A stretch of 64,000 nucleotides of DNA from contig NZ_CP158190.1 of assembly GCF_040250305.1 (NCBI RefSeq), forward strand, positions 590,001-654,000, given 5' to 3'. Shown piece by piece: positions 35,977-43,654 of this stretch; the stretch's first letter is position 1; the number at the start of each line of letters is the position of its first letter. The notes under the pieces were generated by a model. The model was given only the letters and a program-made list of their open reading frames with translations. It did not search any database and was not told the origin of the DNA. The DNA comes from Peribacillus frigoritolerans (lineage in GTDB: Bacteria > Bacillota > Bacilli > Bacillales > DSM-1321). Position numbers and translations under genes: made by a program.

Positions 35977-36209
35977 CCAGACGCATTGAGATAATTTCGT
36001 ACAGAATAGGCTGGTGATTCCATTCTCGAAAAAATATTGTACCCAAACCATTGAAATGTACTGTTGGTTAAGCTCATCTGGCAATAAAGTTGGTGGATTT
36101 TGTGATGATTTAGTGAAAATTGAAATCGAATAGTAAAATAATCCTCACTTTTTTTAAACTTCATCCGATATAAGGAGGAGACGAGACTTTAAATGAATGG
36201 GTGAGTATT

Positions 36210-37001
36210 ATGGATATAACATCAGTTTTGGGCGTAGTTCTGGGTATCGTGGCCATCTTGGTCGGAATGGTGTTGAAAGGCGTTAGTGTAACGGCGCTGA
36301 TTAACCCGGCGGCTATTTTGATCATCATTGTAGGGACGATAGCTGCTGTCGTAACGGCTTTCCCTTTGTCGGAATTAAAAAGACTACCAAAAATATTCAA
36401 GATTTTATTCTTTGAACAAAAATTGACAAAGCCTGAAGATTTAATAAAAACCTTTTCTGAATGGGCGGTCATTGCCAGGAAAGAAGGCTTATTGGCATTG
36501 GAAAGCATTTCGGATCAAGTGGATAATACTTTTTTGAAAAATGGCTTGAATCTTGCAGTCGAAGGTCAGAGTGCCGATTATATTCGTGATATTTTAGCAG
36601 AGGAAATAGATGCGATGGAAGAACGTCATCTAAGCGCGGCAGCGATTTTCAGTCAAGCCGGTACATACGCACCGACGCTGGGTGTATTGGGTGCGGTAAT
36701 CGGGCTTATTGCTGCATTGGGTAATATGGCCGACACTGAGGCTTTGGGACATGCCATATCTGCAGCGTTCGTCGCAACCTTGATGGGGATTTACACGGGG
36801 TATGTGTTATGGCATCCATTTGCCAATAAGCTAAAACGGAAGTCGCAGCAGGAAGTTCGAATCAAAGAAATGATGATAGAAGGGATTTTATCGATCATCG
36901 AAGGGGAAGCGCCGCGAACGATTGAACAGAAATTAACATCATATTTGCCTGCTGGAGATCGTAAAAAGTGGTTAGAAGGCGATGTGAGAGAAGATGGCTA
37001 G
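36210..37001 (+). CDS. motA: flagellar motor stator protein MotA
   Basis: A stator membrane protein of about 263 aa with four membrane helices (about residues 2-20, 30-50, 145-165 and 178-200). It carries the charged cytoplasmic loop and the conserved QAGTYAPTLGVLGAVIGLI and LGHAISAAFVATLMGIYTGY blocks of MotA. It couples proton flow to flagellar rotation with MotB. The ATG at 36210 is preferred, with GGGTGAG just upstream. A GTG at 36201 and a strong AAGGAGGAG site 29 bp upstream, followed by the three-codon frame ATGAATGGGTGA, make the true start uncertain. It overlaps motB by 8 bp. Confidence 0.92.
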   Translation: MDITSVLGVVLGIVAILVGMVLKGVSVTALINPAAILIIIVGTIAAVVTAFPLSELKRLPKIFKILFFEQKLTKPEDLIKTFSEWAVIARKEGLLALESISDQVDNTFLKNGLNLAVEGQSADYIRDILAEEIDAMEERHLSAAAIFSQAGTYAPTLGVLGAVIGLIAALGNMADTEALGHAISAAFVATLMGIYTGYVLWHPFANKLKRKSQQEVRIKEMMIEGILSIIEGEAPRTIEQKLTSYLPAGDRKKWLEGDVREDG

Positions 37002-37749
37002 GCGCAAAAAGAAACAAAGGCATGAAGAGCATATCGATGAATCATGGCTGGTTCCCTATGCCGATATCTTAACATTGCTTCTCGCGCTTTTTATCGTCTT
37101 GTTCGCATCAAGTTCGGTTGATGCAGTAAGGTTCCAGCAGTTGTCCAATGTATTTAACCAGGTTTTTACAAGCGGAACGGGTTTTATGGATTTTCCAAGT
37201 GATTCCCCCAGCAATGAGCCAACGTCACCAGAACAAAGAACAGGTGCGGAAGATCTTGAGAAGCTAGGGAAAAACGAGCAAGAAGAACTTACGGAAGTTC
37301 AGGAGCGTGTAAATGCCTACATTCAAAAGAATGATTTAACGGATAAATTGGGAACGAACCTTACGGATGAAGGCATGTTGATTTCAATTAGGGAAAACGT
37401 GCTGTTCGAATCGGGTGTGGCTGAGGTGAGAAGTGAAAACCGAAAAATCGCTAAGGAAATCTCGGATTTGCTGGTCATGGATTTACCCAGAAACATTATC
37501 GTAAGCGGACATACCGATAATATTCCTATAAAGAATCACCAGTATGAATCCAACTGGGATCTGAGCGTGATGCGATCCGTGAATTTTATGAAACTTCTCC
37601 TCGAAAATAAAGAGTTGGATCCCGAAATGTTCAGCGCTAAAGGACATGGGGAATTCAAGCCGGTTGCTTCCAATGAAACGAAAAAAGGAAGGGCGAAAAA
37701 CCGGAGAGTTGAAATCCTAATTGTTCCACGGACAGCGATAAATGAGTGA
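36994..37749 (+). CDS. motB: flagellar motor stator protein MotB
   Basis: A 251-aa stator subunit. A basic N-terminus is followed by a single membrane helix with the proton-binding aspartate in SWLVPYADILTLLLALFIVL, a plug/linker rich in Glu, Ser and Pro, and a C-terminal OmpA-like peptidoglycan-binding domain (VSGHTDNIPIKN, then KGRAKNRRVEILI). The PYADILTLLLALFIVLFASSSVDA stretch resembles proton-type MotB rather than sodium-type MotS. Translationally coupled to motA. Confidence 0.93.
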   Translation: MARRKKKQRHEEHIDESWLVPYADILTLLLALFIVLFASSSVDAVRFQQLSNVFNQVFTSGTGFMDFPSDSPSNEPTSPEQRTGAEDLEKLGKNEQEELTEVQERVNAYIQKNDLTDKLGTNLTDEGMLISIRENVLFESGVAEVRSENRKIAKEISDLLVMDLPRNIIVSGHTDNIPIKNHQYESNWDLSVMRSVNFMKLLLENKELDPEMFSAKGHGEFKPVASNETKKGRAKNRRVEILIVPRTAINE

Positions 37750-37780
37750 AAACCTGTCAGGAATGGACGGGTTTTTCTTT
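37750..37780 (+). terminator. intrinsic terminator after motB
   Basis: The stem AAACCTGTC/GACGGGTTT (one wobble pair) with a 7-nt loop is followed by a broken T-run. It stands between motB and the ComFB-type gene, allowing partial read-through at most. Confidence 0.7.
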
Positions 37781-37794
37781 TTTAAGGAGATTAT

Positions 37795-38070
37795 ATGGAA
37801 AGAGAATATACAAATGTAATGGAAGAAATCGTTGTGACTTGGGTGCAGGTTTTAATGTCAGGTATGGAATACCAAACATTTTGTTCATGCGGTAAATGTA
37901 AAAATGACATCATCACATTATCATTGAATAACCTGCCTAATTACTATGTAACCACGGAAGAAGGGCGGAAAAGGATATTTGGAAATTTGAATACAGAAGA
38001 AAACAGGAAATGGATCAATAAAAGAATCATCAATGCGATACACGTTGTTGGCCAGTATCCTAAACATTGA
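37795..38070 (+). CDS. ComFB-domain protein
   Basis: A 91-aa protein of the late-competence ComFB family. It has the family start YTNVMEEIVVTWVQVLM, the zinc-ligand-like CSCGKC (residues about 31-36), and DIITLSLNNLPNYYV. In B. subtilis comFB lies between comFA and comFC and has no essential role in competence. ComFB domains from other bacteria have been reported to bind cyclic dinucleotides. Here the gene is 45 bp after motB instead, with its own AAGGAG site, so a link to motility control is possible. It is not associated with comFA or comFC in this window. Confidence 0.85.
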   Translation: MEREYTNVMEEIVVTWVQVLMSGMEYQTFCSCGKCKNDIITLSLNNLPNYYVTTEEGRKRIFGNLNTEENRKWINKRIINAIHVVGQYPKH

Positions 38071-38117
38071 TTTGCTTTGGGAATAGGCTAAATATAGCAC
38101 TAACATTAATTATGTGT

Positions 38118-38143
38118 TTTATTTATGGTAACAGAGGGAACAT
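38118..38143 (+). promoter_or_regulatory. SigB-type promoter candidate for yfkM
   Basis: GTTTTA and GGGAAC are separated by 14 bp, close to the general-stress consensus GTTTAA-N13-15-GGGTAT. It is 54 bp upstream of yfkM, a family known as a general stress protein. The same arrangement occurs at 42061-42086. Confidence 0.5.
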
Positions 38144-38196
38144 GAATAAAGTGCAAAGTTGGTTCATTCAATCAAAAATTGAGGAGATGAATTATT

Positions 38197-38712
38197 ATGG
38201 GTAAAAATATCGCTTGTGTAGTAACGAATATGTTTGAGGACTCGGAGTATAGTGAACCGGCAAGGGCATTTGAAGAAGCCGGCCATACGGTAACGACGAT
38301 TGAAATGATAAAAGGGAAAACTGTTAAAGGAAAACAAGGGGAGGTAGAAGTCGAGATTGACGAAAGCATCGACTCAGTGAAACCGGAAAATTTTGATGCA
38401 TTATTCATCCCCGGTGGGTTCTCGCCTGATCAGCTGCGTGCTGACGAACGCTTCGTATCTTTCGCCAAATCGTTCATGGATGATAAAAAGCCTGTATTTG
38501 CGATCTGTCATGGACCGCAGTTGCTGATTACAGCCAAAACACTTGAAGGGCGCCACGCAACAGGATATACATCCATTAAAGTCGATATGGAATATGCAGG
38601 TGCCACATATTTGGACAAGGAGGTTGTGGTTTGCGGCAACCAGCTAGTAACCAGCAGGACACCTGAAGATCTTCCGGCATTTAACCGGGAATCGCTCAAT
38701 CTATTGAAATAA
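38197..38712 (+). CDS. yfkM: DJ-1/PfpI family protein, general stress protein 18 type
   Basis: A 171-aa cytoplasmic protein of the type I glutamine amidotransferase-like DJ-1/PfpI superfamily. The nucleophile elbow AICHGP with its cysteine lies near residue 105, with an upstream acidic residue (EDSEYSEP, about residue 14-15) and His following the Cys. Members act as deglycases or chaperones. YfkM is a SigB-dependent general stress protein in B. subtilis, which agrees with the promoter candidate here. ATG with GAGGAG upstream, terminator right after the stop. Confidence 0.9.
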   Translation: MGKNIACVVTNMFEDSEYSEPARAFEEAGHTVTTIEMIKGKTVKGKQGEVEVEIDESIDSVKPENFDALFIPGGFSPDQLRADERFVSFAKSFMDDKKPVFAICHGPQLLITAKTLEGRHATGYTSIKVDMEYAGATYLDKEVVVCGNQLVTSRTPEDLPAFNRESLNLLK

Positions 38713-38713
38713 T

Positions 38714-38742
38714 GAAAAATCCCGGCAGCTGCCGGGATTTTT
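38714..38742. terminator. palindromic terminator after yfkM
   Basis: A perfect 14-bp inverted repeat (AAAAATCCCGGCAG/CTGCCGGGATTTTT) ends in T5. It is symmetrical and so can act on both strands. Confidence 0.9.
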
Positions 38743-38818
38743 CATTTTAAAGGATTCATATACTTTCATCTTTGCAGTAAAATAAAAGGAGAGACGAATA
38801 AAAAAGGAAGTGTCACGA

Positions 38819-39565
38819 TTGATCGTATTAAAATCTGCACGTGAAATTCAAGCGATGCATGAATCGGGTAAAATTTTGGCAGCTTGTCATAGGGAGATTG
38901 CTAAGTTGATTGTTCCTGGGGTGACAACATGGGAAATAGAAGAATTTGTTGAAGGATTCTTAAAAACACATGGTGCGAAGCCGGAACAAAAGGGTTACAA
39001 AGGGTATGAGTATGCGACATGTGCCAGCATAAATGAAGAAATCTGTCATGGTTTCCCTCGTAAGACCCCTTTGAAAAATGGAGATATCGTAACGATTGAT
39101 ATGGTCGTCAATTATAACGGGGCCCTTGCCGATTCTGCCTGGACGTATACGGTCGGTAAGGTTTCAAAGGAAACCGAGCATTTGGTTCATGTGACGAAGG
39201 AATCTTTATATAAGGCGATTGAAGTATGTGTGGAAGGCAATCGGATTGGAGATATTGGTCATGCCATACAAACATATGTCGAGGCGGAAGGCTTTTCTGT
39301 CGTTCGTGATTTCATCGGCCACGGGATAGGAAGTGTCATTCATGAAGAGCCGCAGGTTCCGCATTATGGACTGCCGAATAAAGGTCCGCGTCTTAAGGAG
39401 GGCATGGTATTCACCATCGAACCAATGGTAAACGTAGGTACATATAAAGCAAGCCGGGATCCGAATGGATGGACGGCATCCACTGCAGATGGGAAATACT
39501 CGGCTCAATATGAGCATACGATTGCCATTACGAAAAACGGTCCGCTTATTCTGACCGAACAATGA
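38819..39565 (+). CDS. mapB: methionine aminopeptidase type I (second isozyme)
   Basis: A 248-aa metalloprotease that removes initiator methionine. All five metal ligands are visible: two Asp in TIDMVVNYNGALADSAW, His in GHGIGSVIHEEP, Glu in FTIEPMVN and Glu in YEHTIAI, plus the substrate His in EICHGFP. The N-terminus MIVLKSAREI and length match the B. subtilis second enzyme YflG/MapB rather than the map in the ribosomal operon. TTG at 38819 with AAGGAAG 9 nt upstream is chosen over GTG at 38810, which overlaps the site. Confidence 0.9.
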   Translation: MIVLKSAREIQAMHESGKILAACHREIAKLIVPGVTTWEIEEFVEGFLKTHGAKPEQKGYKGYEYATCASINEEICHGFPRKTPLKNGDIVTIDMVVNYNGALADSAWTYTVGKVSKETEHLVHVTKESLYKAIEVCVEGNRIGDIGHAIQTYVEAEGFSVVRDFIGHGIGSVIHEEPQVPHYGLPNKGPRLKEGMVFTIEPMVNVGTYKASRDPNGWTASTADGKYSAQYEHTIAITKNGPLILTEQ

Positions 39566-39566
39566 A

Positions 39567-39607
39567 CATGAAAAAACAGCATCGATTATGATGCTGTTTT
39601 TCATGTT
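39567..39607. terminator. bidirectional terminator
   Basis: A long stem (ACATGAAAAAACAGCATC with its near-complement ending CTGTTTTTCATGT) has a 6-nt loop. It lies between converging mapB and the DUF2164 gene, whose stop codon it overlaps. Confidence 0.88.
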
Positions 39608-39848
39608 AATCAATTGGCCGTTCCAATGAATACAAATCTTCTTCGATATTTCCTAATCTGTCCTCAATGACTTTCTTAGCATCTTTGATACCTTCATTAT
39701 ATATAAATGGAGCAATATTTTCGAAAATGAACTGCAAGTGATTTTCAGCAGCGATTTCACCGATTTCCTTGCCATGTTCCTGATATACATATTCTTGGAT
39801 ACTTTCGATCATCTTGCGGCGTTTTTCTATGGGAAATTGAATGAACAT
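39606..39848 (-). CDS. DUF2164 family protein
   Basis: An 80-aa soluble, mostly helical protein of the DUF2164 family (IESIQEYVYQEHGKEIGEIA, then APFIYNEGIKDAKKVIEDRL). Function unknown. The ATG at 39848 is chosen because AAGGAGG lies 7 nt upstream; longer readings run into mobB. It is last in the moeA-mobB-DUF2164 operon, 11 bp after mobB. That suggests a link with the molybdenum cofactor, though it may simply be carried along. Confidence 0.8.
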   Translation of the reverse strand: MFIQFPIEKRRKMIESIQEYVYQEHGKEIGEIAAENHLQFIFENIAPFIYNEGIKDAKKVIEDRLGNIEEDLYSLERPID

Positions 39849-39859
39849 TGTGCCCTCCT

Positions 39860-40375
39860 TCATATTTGTTCTAAAAACCATGTAATGAATGAATCCGAAT
39901 CCAAAGGGAAGACAGGTACTGAAGCATGATTCCTGGTTCGTTCCAGACATTCGGGCCAAGCCACCGCTGCTTTGACATTAGTAAGCCGTTCCAATAACAC
40001 GAGGTCACTTTCTTCCTTGATTAAAATGACCTTAGGAAAGTCCTCTTGCTTATAACCCTCAATTAAAATCACATCAGGGAGGAATAGACACAGTAATTGA
40101 ATCAGCTCAGTGATAGGGGCTTCCCCCTTGAAATTCCCGAGCAGCTCGATTGTTCCATCACCTTCAACAAGTGAAGCTGCCGCCCCAGCCTGAAAGTGTT
40201 TATTGGAATCCTTCATACCGTTAACATCCGGTTTTCCGCCATGTCCATGATGTTTTAAAACGGCTGTCTCTAATTTGGCTTTGCGAAGCTTTTTGATAAT
40301 ATTCGTTATAAAGGTTGTTTTTCCTCTATTTTGATAGCCAACCACCTGAAAAATAAAGGGCTTCACCAAGGCCAT
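39860..40375 (-). CDS. mobB: molybdopterin-guanine dinucleotide biosynthesis protein B
   Basis: A 171-aa P-loop GTPase-like protein that assists in attaching GMP to molybdopterin. The Walker A motif is GYQNRGKTTF (residues about 12-21). It is followed by the MobB KHHGHGG motif with DSNKHFQAGA and the late DVILIEGYKQE block. The start at 40375 has AAGAAGG 6 nt upstream. It overlaps the end of moeA by 13 bp, so translation is coupled. Confidence 0.92.
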   Translation of the reverse strand: MALVKPFIFQVVGYQNRGKTTFITNIIKKLRKAKLETAVLKHHGHGGKPDVNGMKDSNKHFQAGAAASLVEGDGTIELLGNFKGEAPITELIQLLCLFLPDVILIEGYKQEDFPKVILIKEESDLVLLERLTNVKAAVAWPECLERTRNHASVPVFPLDSDSFITWFLEQI

Positions 40376-41628
40376 TTGCATCCTTCTTGGTCATCGAGGA
40401 GCAGGATGTCCACGAGATCTCCCGTTTGGAAACCACGGGTCCCCCCAGGTAAGACGGTCAGTGAATTGGCACCTGCCAAGCTTGTTGTAATATTGGATTT
40501 ATCCACACCGCTGGGAATTACCTTCAACTGGCCGGATTCATAAAATAATCGGGTCCGAAGCAGACGTGAGAATGGATTGGGCTTTAAGAAGTCCTCTGCC
40601 AATTGGGCCGTCTCTTTCCGTAAATGCGGATGTTCCGAAAACAGCATGGTGCGGATGATTGGTCTTGCAAATAGTTCAAAGCCGACATAACTGGCGGAGG
40701 GATTGCCTGATAAGCCGAATAAAAATTTGTTATTATATACCGCTACGGTCGTCACGCTGCCGGGGCGCATGGCCACTTTGTTGAATAAGACTTCAGCACC
40801 CATTTTTTGATAAATATCCGGGAGAAGGTCAAAATCACCGACAGAAACCCCTCCAGTTGTAATGAGCAAATCCACTTCCTTCAAGGCAGTTAAAATGGCC
40901 TCGTAGCTTAATTCGAATTCGTCCTTAAGCTTTCCATAAAAGCGGACTTCTCCTCCGGCCCTCTGAATTTGGGCGGAGATGGCATGTGAATTGCTGTTGC
41001 GGATTTTCCCAGGCTGCAACGGTTCGTTAACATCAAGAAGTTCCGAACCTGTAGCGAATAATCCGACGACAGGTTTCTTGGCAACTGGGACTTCGGCATA
41101 TCCGAATGTTGCCAGCAAGCCGATGATCCCAGGATTGATCGCTGTTCCTTTTTTTACAAGAACATCGCCTTTCTTTGCATCCTCTCCTTGAAAAGATACG
41201 TTTTCGCCTTCCTTAAGTGAGCGTTTAAATGATATGTACTTCTTTCCGTCCTTTTCGAATTCCTTTGTGAGCTCGAGCATGATTACGGCATCACACTCAG
41301 CTGGCATCTGAGCTCCAGTCATGATTCTCGCCACTTGATTTTTTTGTACAGGGATAGTCGATACCATCCCCGCAGCCAGTTCTTCAACCACTTCGAACTC
41401 AAGAGGGTTATTTATGGAACCTTCTGCCGTATCCTTGGACCTGAGGGCAAATCCATCATATGGAGAGCGGTTAAAATGCGGAACATCATTTGTAGCTACA
41501 ATATCTTGAGCCAAAAAACGGTCTTGGCTTTCCTTGAGGGGAATCAGTTCCACATGTCCTATTAATTTATGCTTCATCACTTTTTCAACTGCTTCTGCAA
41601 TACTGATGGGTGTTCTTCTTTCTACCAT
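40363..41628 (-). CDS. moeA: molybdopterin molybdenumtransferase MoeA
   Basis: A 421-aa enzyme that inserts molybdate into adenylylated molybdopterin. It has domain blocks of the gephyrin family: DVPHFNRSPYDGFALRSKD, then IMTGAQMP, GDVLVKKGTAINPG, ATGSELLD and TTGGVSVGDFDLLP, and a C-terminal beta-barrel domain. It is first in the operon with mobB. The only molybdoenzyme in this window is the YoaE-type protein at 14548-16596. ATG with AGGAG upstream. Confidence 0.95.
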   Translation of the reverse strand: MVERRTPISIAEAVEKVMKHKLIGHVELIPLKESQDRFLAQDIVATNDVPHFNRSPYDGFALRSKDTAEGSINNPLEFEVVEELAAGMVSTIPVQKNQVARIMTGAQMPAECDAVIMLELTKEFEKDGKKYISFKRSLKEGENVSFQGEDAKKGDVLVKKGTAINPGIIGLLATFGYAEVPVAKKPVVGLFATGSELLDVNEPLQPGKIRNSNSHAISAQIQRAGGEVRFYGKLKDEFELSYEAILTALKEVDLLITTGGVSVGDFDLLPDIYQKMGAEVLFNKVAMRPGSVTTVAVYNNKFLFGLSGNPSASYVGFELFARPIIRTMLFSEHPHLRKETAQLAEDFLKPNPFSRLLRTRLFYESGQLKVIPSGVDKSNITTSLAGANSLTVLPGGTRGFQTGDLVDILLLDDQEGCKWPW

Positions 41629-41690
41629 GCTTACAACTCCTGTCGGTTTTCAATTTCTATATCAAATGTAGCAGAATTATTTTAAAAATG

Positions 41691-41720
41691 AAAAAAATCC
41701 TCACCGGTATGGGAGGATTT
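41691..41720 (-). terminator. intrinsic terminator after yfkK
   Basis: The stem AAATCCTC/GAGGATTT with a 10-nt loop is followed on the minus strand by T7. It is 6 bp from the yfkK stop. Confidence 0.8.
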
Positions 41721-41725
41721 GAATG

Positions 41726-41950
41726 TTACTTATTACGCAGTCTTCCAAGTTCTTCGGCGATGGCTTCCATTTCACGGACACTGAAATTCGTTTTTTTCAT
41801 CACCATTGTATAAATATCATGCAGTTCTTCGTACATTTCGATATCAAAATGGGTTGATTTGATTGCACCGAAGTTCATCACTTTTAATTTATCCTTGATT
41901 GCTTCGATCATAAACTCGACACTTTCGGCTGTATTTTGCGTTAAATCCAT
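41726..41950 (-). CDS. yfkK: UPF0435/DUF1128 family protein YfkK
   Basis: A 74-aa acidic helical protein with the UPF0435 pattern VEFMIEAIKDKLKVMNFGAI and ELHDIYTMVMKKTNFSVREM, ending AIAEELGRLR. Function unknown; it is conserved in Bacilli. Start at 41950; an ATG three codons upstream directly abuts the GAAAGG site and is less likely. Confidence 0.85.
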   Translation of the reverse strand: MDLTQNTAESVEFMIEAIKDKLKVMNFGAIKSTHFDIEMYEELHDIYTMVMKKTNFSVREMEAIAEELGRLRNK

Positions 41951-42060
41951 TTCCCTCATCCTTTCATACGTTTCTAAATTATTTTCATCTTTGCATGATT
42001 ACCGCTGGAAGTCAATGAATATTACGAAGCTTGATCCCCAATATACTTGGTCATCTCCAC

Positions 42061-42086
42061 GTTTTAAACTGAGGTAGTTTGGGAAA
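42061..42086 (+). promoter_or_regulatory. SigB-type promoter candidate for the YtxH-like gene
   Basis: GTTTTA and GGGAAA are spaced by 14 bp, the same arrangement as upstream of yfkM. YtxH-family genes are known general stress genes in B. subtilis. A TATAAT at 42114-42119 suggests an additional SigA start. Confidence 0.5.
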
Positions 42087-42171
42087 AGATAGGAAAAAAC
42101 TTTTTTAAACATTGTATAATGGAGATAGCTACCATTATCCATCAACTAATATATGACGAGGAGGAGAATAT

Positions 42172-42564
42172 ATGAGCAACATTCGAGAAGAATATAAGTG
42201 TGACAAGAAAAGTAAATTTATGCAAGCGGTCTTTATTGGGGCGTTAGCAGGGGCTGCGATAAGCCTTTTTGACAAGGATACGCGTAATTCTGTATTGGAA
42301 AACAGTAAAAGCTGCATGAGTAATATGAAGGAATTCGTGAAGAATCCCAATGGGGTGCTTACACAAGTACGTGAAACATCATCAAAGGTCCGTTCCACTG
42401 TTGAAAAAATTTCCGATGATGTATCCTTCATTTCCCAAAAGGTGGAGGAAATGAAAGATATTCCATCGCAAGTTGCCCAAGTGGTGATGGAGACGAAGGA
42501 AGTTTTTGCTGCAGAGCAAGATGAGTCATCTTCAAGTCACCATGAACGGATTTCCTTAAATTAG
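42172..42564 (+). CDS. YtxH-like stress protein
   Basis: A 130-aa protein. A hydrophobic GxxAGAAISLFDKDTR segment near residues 20-40 is typical of YtxH-domain proteins, followed by an amphipathic helical region (SSKVRSTVEKISDDVSFI) and an acidic, Ser/His-rich tail. YtxH proteins are membrane-anchored and stress-induced; mechanism unknown. RBS AGGAGGAG. It is 16 bp upstream of the YihY paralogue and likely in the same operon. Confidence 0.7.
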   Translation: MSNIREEYKCDKKSKFMQAVFIGALAGAAISLFDKDTRNSVLENSKSCMSNMKEFVKNPNGVLTQVRETSSKVRSTVEKISDDVSFISQKVEEMKDIPSQVAQVVMETKEVFAAEQDESSSSHHERISLN

Positions 42565-42580
42565 AAAATGGGGTGGAGGT

Positions 42581-43420
42581 ATGGCCAATAAAAAAGAATG
42601 GCTGAAAGGCTCATTCTTCAAGACTTTCATAAAACGGTTACAGATGGATGATGTATCGGGGCTTGCCGCACAGCTGTCTTATTTCTTCTTACTTTCCCTG
42701 TTTCCGTTACTTATTTTTTTATTCACTTTATTGGCCTATCTGCCATTTTCCCAAGAAGATATATTAAATACCGTCCGTACATATGCGCCTGACGATTCGA
42801 TGAAAATCATTGAGGCCAACCTATCTGAAGTAATGGAAGCGAATGGGACTTTATTGTCGTTTGGTGTCATCGGAACGATATGGTCGGCATCGAATGGGAT
42901 GAATGCAATCATTAAAGCATTTAACCATGCATACGATGTAAAAGAAAGTCGAACATTCTTTATTTCCCGGGGAATGTCGATTCTTCTCACTTTAGCGATG
43001 ATTTTTGTTTTTATTGTCGTTTTATTGCTGCCGGTATTCGGAAAACAGATCGGAGTATTCCTATTTGCCGAAATTGGACAATCCGATGAGTTTCTTACGG
43101 TTTGGAACCAGCTTCGCTGGGTGATAAGTACGCTTGTATTTTTAATTGTGTTCACTATCCTTTATTGGATTGCGCCCAACATAAAGCTGAAATGCATAAC
43201 AGTACTGCCCGGTGCTATCTTTGCAACGGCAGGATGGAGTCTTGTTTCCTTTTTGTTTTCTTTTTATGTGGAGAACTTCGCTAATTATTCTGCAACATAT
43301 GGAAGCCTTGGAGGGATCATCGTATTAATGGTCTGGTTTTATTTATCGGGGCTCATCATCATACTGGGCGGGGAAATAAATGCGCTCGTAAGTGAAAGGC
43401 AAAAACCAGAATGTGCATGA
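42581..43420 (+). CDS. yfkH: YihY/BrkB family membrane protein (paralogue 2)
   Basis: A 279-aa polytopic membrane protein, related to the one at 26951-27817. It has YFFLLSLFPLLIFLFTLLAY, GTIWSASNGMNAI, NYSATYGSLGGIIVLMVW and IILGGEINAL. Position within the yfk-like gene order identifies it with B. subtilis YfkH. Function unknown. ATG with GGGTGGAGG upstream, immediately after the YtxH-like gene. Confidence 0.85.
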   Translation: MANKKEWLKGSFFKTFIKRLQMDDVSGLAAQLSYFFLLSLFPLLIFLFTLLAYLPFSQEDILNTVRTYAPDDSMKIIEANLSEVMEANGTLLSFGVIGTIWSASNGMNAIIKAFNHAYDVKESRTFFISRGMSILLTLAMIFVFIVVLLLPVFGKQIGVFLFAEIGQSDEFLTVWNQLRWVISTLVFLIVFTILYWIAPNIKLKCITVLPGAIFATAGWSLVSFLFSFYVENFANYSATYGSLGGIIVLMVWFYLSGLIIILGGEINALVSERQKPECA

Positions 43421-43506
43421 GCTTCCTGGAGTTCCCGTAATAGCGGACAATCATGCTGCAGATACTATTCAAGAAATAACAACTTTTGAAGAGGAGGAGT
43501 TCTTTC

Positions 43507-43605
43507 ATGAGTAAAAAGGATGGCAGCACAAAGCAAAAAGGAAAAAATAAAGGTTCGAACCATAAAACATCTGGTTCTGCAAATGGTAAGAACGGATATC
43601 ACTAA
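43507..43605 (+). CDS. 32-aa basic, glycine/serine-rich peptide
   Basis: ATG at 43507 with GAGGAGGAG 8-15 nt upstream starts a 32-codon frame rich in Lys, Gly, Ser and Asn (MSKKDGSTKQKGKNKGSNHK...), ending GKNGYH. A terminator follows 15 bp later. Composition resembles very small spore-core proteins of Bacillus, but I cannot name a family. The strong ribosome binding site and terminator argue that it is real. Confidence 0.6.
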   Translation: MSKKDGSTKQKGKNKGSNHKTSGSANGKNGYH

Positions 43606-43617
43606 ATGAAATGATCA

Positions 43618-43650
43618 TAAAAAAAGGGAGCCTTGGAGGGCTCCTTTTTC
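43618..43650. terminator. bidirectional terminator
   Basis: The GGAGCC/GGCTCC stem extended by A/T pairs has a 6-nt loop and is flanked by A7 and T5. It serves both the small peptide gene and the converging P-type ATPase gene. Confidence 0.8.
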
Positions 43651-43654
43651 ATGT

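Noticed and set aside
35823..36017. Open frame encoding LTSK heptad repeats across array B
   Set aside because: The frame is open only because 21 is divisible by three. There is no ribosome binding site, the frame continues into non-repeat DNA, and the opposite strand is equally open.
36164..36171. SigD -10 box TCCGATAT upstream of motA
   Set aside because: No TAAA lies at the required distance, and the start would fall within the strong ribosome binding site. Not strong enough to list as a promoter.
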